Below, in pieces: positions 54,301-64,000 of a DNA stretch of 64,000 nucleotides (the first letter of the stretch is position 1; every line of letters begins with the position of its first letter). The translations under genes and the position numbers were made by a program. This stretch comes from Pseudozyma flocculosa PF-1 (taxonomy: Eukaryota > Basidiomycota > Ustilaginomycetes > Ustilaginales > Ustilaginaceae), in the NCBI RefSeq assembly GCF_000417875.1, contig NW_006920877.1:634782-698781 (forward strand), in the 5' to 3' direction. The notes beneath the pieces are model-generated. The model was not told where the DNA came from, ran no database searches, and was given only the letters and a program-made list of their open reading frames with translations.

Positions 54301-57300
54301 GACGAGAAGAGGATCGCCGACATCGTCTCCAGCACGCTGCGACTTGGGAAAGACATCACCCTATCGCCCAGCACGGATCTCATCTCGATCGGCCTCGACA
54401 GCTTGTCGGTCGTCACGCTGGCGGGAAGGCTGCGCAAGGCTGGAATTTCCGTCACGGCCACAGCCATCATGAGCGATCCCACGATTGAATCCATCGCCTC
54501 GCAGAGCCAGGCCGGCGGTGTCGACGCAACGGGGCAGTCGAGCCGGTTCGAGGCCGACGTTCAAGCGCGGACAGAGAAGGCCCGCAGCCTGCCTTCGATG
54601 TCCGGCAAGGGGATCGAGAAGGCGCTGCCGTGTGTGCCTCTGCAGACTGCCCTTGTCGCACAAGCCCGCTCGGAGTCGGCCTCGACCCCGCGCTACATGA
54701 CGACAGTCTCGATCGACATCCAGGGCACCTTCCCGCCGCAGCAGGTGCAGCAGGCATGGCGAGAGGTGCTGCAGCGCCACGACATCTACCGAACGGTCTT
54801 TGTCGACATCGACGAGGAGCTCTCGCAAGTCGTCCTGGACGCATCGAGCTGTCCCGACGTTTGGTACGCCCAGATCGGATCCAACCCCTCGCCATCCGAG
54901 CTGCATAGCCACCATCAGCGAACCGCTCGCGAGATTGTCGACTCGTTCTCCGAGCGCCCGCCACTCAGGCTCAAGCTGTGGCACGGCGACCACGATTCGC
55001 AGCAAATCTCGCTGACTTGCTCGCATGCCATCTACGACGGTACGTCCCTCAACCAGCTGCTACGAGAGGTCGCATCCTGCCTTCGTTCCGAAGAATTCCC
55101 AAACAGCGGTCAATTCATCGACGCCGTCCGCGAGATTGTCGGTCAACCTATAGATGCCGGAAAGCGCTTCTGGACTGCCCAACTCGAAGGGTTCAGCAGG
55201 ACTGCCATGCCTCGGCTGACTGGCAAGAAGGTCTCTGCCTCAGAGCCGGCTGGCAGCGGCGAGCTGACCGTTCAATCGTCGCATCGGTACTCGGAGCTCG
55301 AGGCGGTCGCGCGATCGCGCGGTGTCACGGTTCACTCCCTCCTCCTTGCGTCCTACGGCAAGCTGCTCGCCGAGTACGTCGGCGAAGACGACGTCACCAT
55401 CGGGCTCGTTCTGGGCGGTCGCACTCTGAACGTCGACAACATCGACCTGATACACGGACCGTGCGTGACAACGGTACCCTTCCGGTTCCGCCAGGCGCGC
55501 CGTCACGACGTCGATGCGCTGTCGCGTTTTACCCACCGCGGCATCAACGACGTCCTGCCGTTCCAGCATGTGTCGCTCCCGCAGCTCATGCGCTGGATCG
55601 GCATGGATCAGTCGCCTTTCGAGGCGCTGTTCAGCTACCTCGGAGCGCGATCGGAGACGGCCTCGTCGGTTCCCTTCGTTGAGAGGAGCACGATCATGGA
55701 GAAGGACTACCCTCTCGCCGTCGAGGTCGGTGCTGTCGGCGACAAAGTGTCGCTGCACGTCGCCTTCTCGACTCAGACCATGCCACAAGAGCATGCCGCA
55801 CTCTTCCTCGAGCAGCTCGACCACGTCATCGGCGGGGTCCTCGCCGCGTCCTCGCCGCCGTCAGCGGATGAAAAGCACCTGTCGATCCTCAACAGGGAGT
55901 GCTACGTCCCTAGCTCGGACTCTGAGACGTTCCTGGCTCGCTTCGCGGCTCAGGCGGCCGGCACTCCACGCGCCATTGCCATCGTCTTCGCCAAAAGCCT
56001 CGAGGCCGAAGCGGTTGCCCTCACCTACGAGCAGCTCGATACGATGTCGGACACCATCGCTCGCCACCTCATCCAGCAGTCGAGCGACGTCATCGGCGTC
56101 CACCTCACAAAGGACGGTCCTGAGCTCTACGCTGCGATGCTCGCCGTGTGGAAGGCCGGAAAAGTCTACCTGCCCCTCGATCCGAGCCTGCCGCGAGACC
56201 GTCTCGAGTACATGCTCGAGACTGTTGGCAAAGCCCCCGCGATCACCAACATGGCGACCCGCGCGACGCTGGATGACTTCGATTCCGAGTCGCTTGACAT
56301 CCAGGACCTGCTCCGGCCTGCTGACCCGTCGGCCAGTCTTCCGAAGCCGAGCCTCGAGGCGGCTTGCTACCTCTTGTTCACCTCCGGCTCGACCGGCCGA
56401 CCCAAGGCGGTGCAAATCGGGCACAAGGCGCTCTCGGGCGCCATCTACTCGTGGGAGCGGATGCTTCCGTGGTCGAAGCAGTCGCGCTTCCTCCAGCTCG
56501 CTTCAATCGGATTCGACGTGTCGCTGATTGAGGTCTGCATGCCGCTGGCGCTTGGATTTTCGATTGGCACCGCTCCGAAAGAGGCCCTCATCGAGGATCT
56601 GACCACCGCCATTCACCGGCTGGGCATCACCATCGCCGACCTGCCAGCGGCTCTGGCGGGTACAGTGCACCCGGATGACGTCGAGCTCGAGTGGCTCATG
56701 AGCGGTGGCGATGCCATCGACGAGCGCGTGATCCACGACTGGACCTCGGCCGGTCGAGTGCTGATCAACGCCTGGGGCCCGACCGAGACGACCATCGGCT
56801 CGAGTCTTGGCCAGGTCAAGCGAGGCGGTTCCCGCTCCAATGTCGGTCAGGTCTACCCGGCCTGCTCGATGTTCGTCCTCAAGGGAGATTCCGTCGAGCC
56901 GGTATTGCGCGGGGCGATCGGAGAGCTTGCTGTGGGCGGCCCGCAGGTGGCCGACAAGTACTTTGGCAGGGACGACTTGACCGCTGAAAAGTTTGTCTAC
57001 CTCGCCGACGGCACGAGGGTCTACCGCACTGGCGACCTGGGTCGTTTCCTGATCGACGGCAGCGTCGAATGCCTCGGCCGTATCGGTGCGGACCGCCAGG
57101 TCAAGGTCAATGGCCAGCGGGTCGAGCTCGATGAGATCTCGCAGGCACTTTCGATGCACGTCGATGTCCGAGACGCCGATGTCCAATACCTCAAGCACCC
57201 CGAGATGTCGTCCAAGCAGCTCGTCGCCTTTGTCGCGCCGCACCAGACGGCTCGCAGCACAGGCCCGGACATTGCGCTGCGCGAGGACGCTGCAGCTGTT

Positions 57301-60300
57301 GAGCTTGTCAGCAAGCTCGAGCAGGAGGCGACGAAGCGATTGGCGCCTTATATGGTGGGTGGTGCCGTTGAAAACTTCTCGTGTTGGTGCTGCCATGCTA
57401 ACCTCCTCTGAGCTGCCTTCGCGATCCTTTCCTACCCCGGACGTCAGATTCCCACGCAATGGCTGGTCGTGGACGGCAATCTTCCCCTCACGCCCAACAA
57501 CAAGGTGGATCACAAGGCCCTTGCTGCGCTCTTCGCAAGCACCGACACGTCTATGCTGAGCCGCTTCGGCGCGATGAGAGAGGAGGCGCTCTCCCATGGT
57601 GCGTGGACAGCAGTCGAAGAGGAGCTGCGAGATCTCATCGCCGACTTTTGCGACGTACCCGTTGCGAATATGACCAAGACCACCTGTGAGTGTCCTCTTT
57701 CTACTGCCGGCCCGAAACGGCGTGACGGCAAAGCTGACCATAATGCCCTTCTGCCTTGTTATATTCACAGCTTTCCATCGCCTCGGCATCGATTCCATCA
57801 CGGCAATCAAACTGGTCAAACGGCTGCGCAATGCAGGCTACCGAGTCAGCGTCTCCGACATCCTCAGCTCGCCCTTCATCGGTTCTCTCGCGGAGCGACA
57901 CGGAGAAGCCACCGACGGTGTCGCATCGACCGTCGATACCGCAGGAGATCTGCGCAGGCATATCGAGACCAAGGCGTCAGTGAGCGACTGGCAGCTCTCC
58001 TCGCGCGACGAGATCATTTCGGCGCTGCCGTGCACGCCTCTGCAGGCTGGCATGATCACCCAGACTCTCGCCAGCGGTGGCAAGCTCTACTTCCACCATC
58101 ATGCGTTCCGGGCCAGAGCCACGCCACCGACGGCGGTTGTCGCCGCTTGGAAGACGCTGGCATCGCGACTCGACATTCTCAGGACGACCTTCCACTCGAT
58201 CGAAGATGAGCGACCGTGGGTCCAGGCAGTCCACGCCAATTGCGAGCCTTGTGTTTTCCAACATGCCGGACGCTTCGATCACGCGGCAGCCCTCGAAGAG
58301 GTCGAGGGACAGGCCGTGTTCGGCGACGTTCAGGCCTTTGCAGAGCCCCCTCACGCTCTGCACCTGTGGGCCGATGGAGAAGGTTGCGCGTTCGTTCTGG
58401 GCATTCATCACGCTCTCTACGACGCTGCATCCCTCCCACTCCTCTTCCGGGATCTCGCTTCGCTCCTATCGGGTTCCGAGAGCCAGGCCTTGGAACGCGC
58501 ACCTTTCTATCAGCTCGTGCCACGCCTCCTGCCCACCGACCAAGATACCCAGCACTGGTCAAACGAGCTCCGAGACCTCCGAGCGGGCCTGCTGCGCAAC
58601 AGCAAGAAGCAAGATGTCGCCGACGGGCACGCGGTGGAGGCGGAGCATGTCGTCTCGCTGCCCATCAAGGCGATCCAGCAGAGCTGCCAGAGGAGTGGCG
58701 TGACGATCCAGGTCCTGGCGACGCTCGCCTATGCCAAGCTGCTAGCGCTGGAGACGGGGTCGGCCGACGTCTGCTTCGGCCAGATCTTTGGCCTTCGAGA
58801 CGGCGCCGACAACGGCGAGACGAGCGTCGGACCGGCACTCAACACCGTCGCCACCCGCGTACGCTTCGACGATCGGGAGCGCTCCGTCGCTGAGCAGTTG
58901 CAGCGAATGCAGAAGGCGAACGACGCGGGTCGACCTCACCGCAAGGCTTCGCTGCGAGACGTCCAGCAGGCGGCCGCTCGCTCGGGTGTCCGGGCACCGC
59001 TCTTTGATGCCTTGTTCGACTTCCAGATCATGGGCGAAGATAATGACGACAGCGGATCGCCTGAACCGTTGCAGCCCGTCGCCATCGGAGTGGACGACGG
59101 TCCGCCGCAGTACGCCCTCAACGTCGAGTTTGTTCAGGGCGCCGAGAGGATGACGCTCGTCTCGACGGCCGACTCAAGCGTTTACAGCGAGAAGGCTCTC
59201 GCGGCAGCGCTCGACCGCCTCGAGAAGATCCTCGTCCATCTCGTCGAGGAGCGTTCCGAAGTGTCGATCACGCAGTTGCCCTTCGATGACCTCGAGTTCC
59301 CCACTGCGGCCTCGGTGGGCCCCAACGGCGGTTTGGAGCGAGAGCAAGCGGCGGGCGAAGCTCGTCTCCCGGAGACGGCCGACGGCAAGCGTCTTGCCGA
59401 AGTGATTGCGCAGGTTGCCGGGGTCTCGGTGGACAAGATCCACTCGTCGATGCGCCTCAGCTCGCTCGGCCTCGACTCAATCTCGGCCATCCGCATCGCA
59501 TCACTCGCGCGCCGTCAGGGGCTCGTTCTCGGCGTGGCTGACATCGTCTCGGCAGAGACCGTCGAGGGCATCGTCGATCTTGTCAGCTCCAAAGCAGAGC
59601 AGCGGAAGAAGGCCGGCGCCTCCGCAGGTCAGACGGCCGTGTCAGCAGCGGTCCATCAGGCAGCATTGGCACAGCTCGACCTCCGCGCCGACGCGATCGA
59701 GAGGATCCTCCCTCTCCTCTCGGGCCAGGCGGTACTCGCCGCCGGGTGGCTCGAATCGGGCAAGCGCTTCGGCGTCTACAGCTTCACCTTCCGCGCGCCT
59801 CAACGTCTCGACTCGAAGCGCCTCAACGAGGCCTGGACGAAGCTGCAGCAGCGCCACGCCATCCTGCGCACCGCCTTCCTCGCCGTCCAACGAAAGCCGT
59901 ACCAGGTCGTGCTCAAGTCGGGGCAGGAATGTGCTGCGGTTCGAGAGGAAGCCGTCGACTCTAGCCGCTTGGAAGAGGCGGCAATGGACGCGATCCGCGC
60001 GGCCAACGCTGCCCCCTGGGACCTGCGCACGCCGCCGATTCGGCTGACGCACATCTCCAGCGCTGCTGCCTCCGACAACGACGGCGGAAGCGTGGTGGTG
60101 CTGAGCCTGCACCATTTGCTCTACGACGCCTTTTCGCTCGACCTGCTCGTGCGCGACCTGCAAGCCCTCTACGCAGGATCCGATTGCCCGAGCACGTCGA
60201 ACTGGGCCGACTATGTCGATCATCTCTCGGCCACCACGTCTTCGGAGGCCTCGGCTCGCTTCTGGAGGCAGTCGCTGCAGCACGCCGATGCCGCAGTGCT

Positions 60301-61069
60301 GCCATCGACGTCGAAAGATGAGGCGGGCAAGGCCGAGGCCGACGAGATCTTCACCTTCCATCCGGCCATCCTCCAGGACTTTATCCGATACGAGCAGCGC
60401 CTCCGCGCACGCCAGACGAGCCTGCAGGCGCTCTTCATCGCTGCGTGGTCGCGCCTCCTCTCGTCGTGGACGGGCAAGGCGTCACCCCTGTTTGCCGTCT
60501 TCCAGCTGGGCCGCTCCGCCTCGTTCGACGGCATCGAGAGGCTGGCGGCGCCGCTCATGTCGATTCTGCCCATGGCGCTCGAGCCGTCGCCGTCTGCAGA
60601 CCGGCCATCTGGATCGGTCGCCGATCTGGTAGAGTCGTCGCGGGACGTCGCGCACCAGCTGCGCCGACGTGCCGAGTTTGAGCAGACGGACCTGGCCGAC
60701 ATCGCCCGAGCGGCAGGATGGGGCACCGAAGAGGCACGTTGGAACACTTATATCAACGTCCTCATCCCTCCGTCACCATCTCCGTCGTCGTCGGAGCAGG
60801 ACGTCGAGGGATGGCAAGAGGTCAAGCTAGGGCAACCGACCGACTTTGTCCCGCCCAAGCCGCTCCAGTACGCCTCGACGCTCGACGCCATCGAGCATGC
60901 GCCCCTCGTGCGGTCCGACGTGGCCGTCGACGTCGCCCTCGACCCCGCCACGGACAGCGTGACGGTGGGCATCCGGGCCAAGAAGAGCATCCTCGACGCC
61001 GACCGGGCGGCAGAGGTCGCACGACAGCTCGCGCGCGACGTCAGGGAGGCGCTCGAGCAGCTCGACTAG
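48308..61069 (+). CDS. sid2: Siderophore non-ribosomal peptide synthetase (ferrichrome type)
   Basis: Multimodular synthetase of 4159 residues. Exons are 48308-48499, 48604-57354, 57448-57685 and 57771-61069; introns are 104, 93 and 85 nt. Domain order is A-T-C-A-T-C-A-T-C-T-C after a short N-terminal region. A1 (about 255-770) has YMIWTSGTTGLPKG and LYGPAEATL; A2 (1400-1900) has IIYTSGSTGKPKG and AYGPSEATIG; A3 (2500-3010) has LLFTSGSTGRPKA and AWGPTETTIG. Carrier sites are GLDSI (844), GLDSL (1994), GIDSI (3065) and GLDSI (3628). C domains carry HHSVYDA, SHAIYDG, HHALYDA and HHLLYDA. The last intron splits T3 just before its Ser motif, and splicing restores it. Three A domains with an extra terminal T-C pair fit ferrichrome synthetases, whose terminal domains are reused iteratively. 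No thioesterase is present, as expected. Confidence 0.9.
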
Positions 61070-61265
61070 ACACGAGGCGCATAAAGGCGCCCTCTGTCTC
61101 GGCAAGCGTGGCCGAACGAACACAAGAGAGGAAAGAGAAGGGGAATTTGCCATTGCGTCGTAGGAGGGAGAGGACTGACAGGCATGCAAACGAGTGTAAA
61201 TAGACGATCGGTTGGCGCTTCGACGCCGACTTGATACAGGCTGCCGCCGAGAGCGCTGCCCTGTC

Positions 61266-61294
61266 TTAGAATTGCAGTAGATTTGTCTCCTGAG

Positions 61295-61332
<38 letters not shown>

Positions 61333-64000
61333 GGTGGCTGTTGCTGCGGCTGTCCAAACGTGCTCTGTCCAAACGCGCTCGTCGGCTGGAAGGGCTTGAT
61401 GCCTCCAAACCCGGTCGGTTGGGGCTGGACACCATTCGACGGAGTCGACGGCGGCCCAAACGCGCTCGAGGCTCCCGTACCTGCGCCCATCCCGGATGTA
61501 CCGAAGAGCGACGACCCGAAGCCGGTCGCCTGCGGCTGCACGCCGTTGCTACCGGTGGTCAATGGGTTGAAGGCGCTGCCAAAACCTGTTGCCTGACTCG
61601 ACACGCCGCCCTGACCTGGGGTCTGAGATGAGGGTGGCTGAGGCGACGCGACACGCGCGAACGGATTGCCTGTGGCCTGCGGCGCAAGCGGGCCGGCCGA
61701 CGGCGTGGAAAACGCCGGATTGGCAGCCAGGCTGGCGCCAAAGCTCGACTCGGGCTTGAACGGCTTGACCGTGCTCCCCCCGAATCCTGTGGGCTGTGGT
61801 TGCAGCGGCGCCGTGCCAGTCGTCGTCGTGCTCAAAGTGCCGAGGTTGCTGCTGCCTCCGAAGGACATGGCGTCAAAGCCCGACGTCAGGGAGCCTGCGT
61901 TGACGCTGGTCCCGGCCCTGGTCGAGGGGGTGGCGGGGGCGGGCGAGGCGGCATTCTGCTGTCGGTTGCCAAACGCAAACTCGGAAGCGATGCTGCCGAT
62001 CATGCCAGTCGGCTGAGGCTTGAGGCCGGAAGTCTGGGCGTCGGGCTGCTGGTTCTGCTGCGAAGTGGCGTTTTGCGCGCTTCCTCCGGCGCCGCTCGCT
62101 CCGTCCCAAGCATTGGCGCCGAGGCCATAGTGTCCTCCGTTGGGCGCGGACGTGGCAAACGCGTTCATGGCCAGCTCATTGAGCGACGGTCCGGACTTTG
62201 TGGCCGGCGGTGGCGATGCAGGAGGAGTCTGGCCTGGAGGCGGCGCAAAAGGGTTGCGCGATCCAGTCTTTTGCGGCATCAGGGGCTTTGGCGATGTCAC
62301 CCGGCCGGCTGGTGCTGCAGAGCTCGGTCGCTGCAGGTTTGAAGCCGAACCGCTCGACGGCACGCTGCCGAACGCCGAGTTGAAGGCGGATAACGCGTTG
62401 GAGGAGCTACCGTTGGTCTGTTGACCCGACACTGGGCCGCTGCCGAAGGCATTGTTCGAGAAGGCTCCGGTCGCCTGCGACTGGATCTGCTGCTGTGGCT
62501 GTGGCGTTTGAGGCGGCTGCGCTTGCGCCTGGAACGGAGATTGCGCCTGTCCCTGGCCCTGCTGGCCGAACATGCCGCCCTGATTGGCCCCCATGGCGCC
62601 AAAAGGATCCCCCATGCCCGTCGCTTGAGGCATCAGCGACTGTCGGAACGGATTGAAGCCGGTGGGTTGCGCTTGCAAGAAGCCAGTCGGCTGCGCCTGC
62701 AGGAATCCGCTCTGCTGCTGCGGCATGCCCGAGCCCATCCCCATGCCGGTACCCATCTGGGTCATCCCAGTCATCTGCGGCGCCATTACGCCGCCAGCCT
62801 GCTGCTGCATGAACGGGTTGTAACCCGTCATCTGCGGCTGCAAACCAGCGCCCGTGCCCATGCCAGGGCCGAAGCCCATGCCAGTCTGCTGTGGCATCAC
62901 GCCGAAGAAGCTCTGCTCGACGGGGATATTGGAAAAGGCGTTGCCCTGGCCGCTGTCGATTGACTCGAAAAAGTCCTGCAACGCCTGGTTGTTGGTGGGC
63001 GGTTTGACCGGACGTTCGGGCTTCTCGGGTTCCTTGATGGTGATGCTCTTCTTGGACTCGCTCTTGGGGACCGATGCCGAGGTGGTCGACGTGGCAGGCT
63101 TTGATGCGGTGCCATCAGCCACCTTCTTGTTCTCCTTGTACTCCTGCCGATTCTGCTCGAAGTTGGGGTCGTTGAGGTACTCCTGTAGCGCCCCAGCCAA
63201 CGAGACTGGAGCGTGTCGGAGGGTGGGGATGGCGACATTGAGGCTGTAGGCGGCCTTTTTTGCCGAGTTGAGGTAGGCGACCACCTTCTCCGTCTGACGG
63301 CAGAAGCGCTTGTAGAGCTCGAGGGCGCGTTCGGCATCCGACCTGGCCATCTCAAAGTAGTGTTCGAGGATGTTGATGACGCCCTCGTTGATGGCAGTGT
63401 AGAGCGCCAGCAGGTCCTTGAGCGACATGCGGAACGCCGACATGGTGAGATCATCGTTGAGGTCGTCGTGGAAGAAGGGACACTGGAGCAGGGCGTTTGC
63501 CACCTTTTGCGTCACCGAGACCTCCCTGAGCAGGCCCTTTTCCACGCTGAGCCGCCGCAGCCGGTTGCTGTTGCTGCCGCCACCCCCCTGAGCCCTCGAT
63601 CGATCGCTGGACCGGATAACATCGTGCTTGAGCTCGCGGTACGCCCGGATCCGCTCATCCAGGTACTGCGCGTAAGGCGTCAGACTCGCGCCAGATTCAT
63701 AGCCTTCGTAGGGCAGAGGCAGTTCAAAGGAAGGTAAGAGGGCCGGAGGAGAAGATCAGTCTCAGGCACCCGTTGACGAAAGGCGACCGAGGAAGCGGAC
63801 CGCGCAAAGACCAGAGATGGAGCGGAAGCCACTTACCTCCTGTGATGTTGCGAAGCCGCAGATTGGCGCTTTCGGAAGCAAGGTGGCTGAGGACATTGTC
63901 CACCTCGCCGTTGCGCGCCATGGTATGGATGATGATAAGACATTTGAACACGGTCTGCTCGATGCCGGATGCCATGTAGAGAGAAGAGCGCCGCAGTGTT
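61266..64000 (-). CDS. ANTH-domain clathrin adaptor (AP180/Yap1801 type), N-terminus beyond the window
   Basis: Endocytic adaptor that binds PIP2 through its ANTH domain and recruits clathrin and EH-domain proteins. Exons (minus) seen are 64000/63975-63837 and 63703-61266; the 133-nt intron joins NITG to GYESGASLTPYA. The frame is open to the right edge. An ATG at 63973-63975 (MASGIEQTVFKCLI) could start it, but the expected first ANTH helices would then be missing, so more exons probably lie outside. ANTH landmarks are CLIIIHTMARNG, YAQYLDERIRAYRELKHDV and LLALYTAINEGVINILEHYF. The tail is Gln/Gly-rich with NPF motifs (NPFMQQ, NPFRQS, NPFAPP, NPFARV) and 14 LxxQxTG-type motifs. It ends in poly-Gln (about 61294-61329) and NLLQF, a possible clathrin-box-like end. 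It is convergent with the synthetase. Confidence 0.88.

Noticed and set aside
57355..57771. Apparent stop and frameshift near the synthetase A3-T3 junction suggesting a pseudogene
   Set aside because: Two short canonical introns (57355-57447 and 57686-57770) restore the frame and both the A10 lysine region and the carrier Ser motif.

Overview
The window is nuclear DNA of a basidiomycete fungus, most likely from the smut subphylum Ustilaginomycotina. It is GC-rich and packed with genes. Introns are mostly short (about 90-370 nt) with GTGAGT/GTAAGT donors and CTGAC-like branch sites. It carries ordinary eukaryotic housekeeping genes plus a siderophore locus with the layout described for Ustilago maydis sid1/sid2: two genes transcribed away from each other across a long GATA-containing spacer. 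The species cannot be fixed from the sequence alone. All gene models are hand-spliced, choosing splice sites that keep the reading frame and restore conserved protein motifs. The assembly has one 20-N gap, at 38646-38665.

Left part (1-24.4 kb): the C-terminal end of the Paf1-complex gene CDC73; an unrecognised Gln-rich protein; four cytosolic ribosomal protein genes (RPS23, RPL27, RPS0, RPS2); a Zn2Cys6 transcription factor with an 18-nt microexon; a T5orf172/GIY-YIG protein; the mitochondrial ATP synthase f subunit (ATP17); and a DNA polymerase kappa with a UBZ finger and a C-terminal PCNA-binding-like motif. RPS23 and RPL27 are divergent and share a 1.4-kb promoter region.

Middle part (24.4-37.3 kb): a very large ATG4 autophagy protease, a hamartin/TSC1 homologue and the spliceosomal RING/CCCH protein CWC24. 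The long upstream spacers hold GCAG/GCCA tetranucleotide repeats. From 37.35 to 38.88 kb there is no gene. The stretch holds an array of a short TGCACG-T-rich motif, a diverged tandem duplication of about 207 nt, a CCAAT+TATA promoter-like site, a CTCTGCTCC minisatellite, a polypyrimidine tract carrying the gap, and a perfect 11-bp hairpin.

Right part (39.2-64 kb): L-ornithine N5-monooxygenase (sid1-like, minus strand) faces away from a 4159-residue siderophore peptide synthetase (sid2-like, plus strand) across a 6.9-kb spacer. The hydroxylase should supply N5-hydroxyornithine and the synthetase should assemble acylated hydroxyornithines with small amino acids into a ferrichrome-type siderophore. 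Every GATAA core I could find in the spacer falls within 0.7 kb (46097-46777), four of them as ATCAGATAA. This suggests control by a Urbs1/SreA-type iron-responsive GATA repressor. No acyltransferase or transporter gene is in the window. The right edge holds an ANTH-domain (AP180-type) clathrin adaptor with 14 LxxQxTG-type kinase motifs, cut off at its N-terminus.
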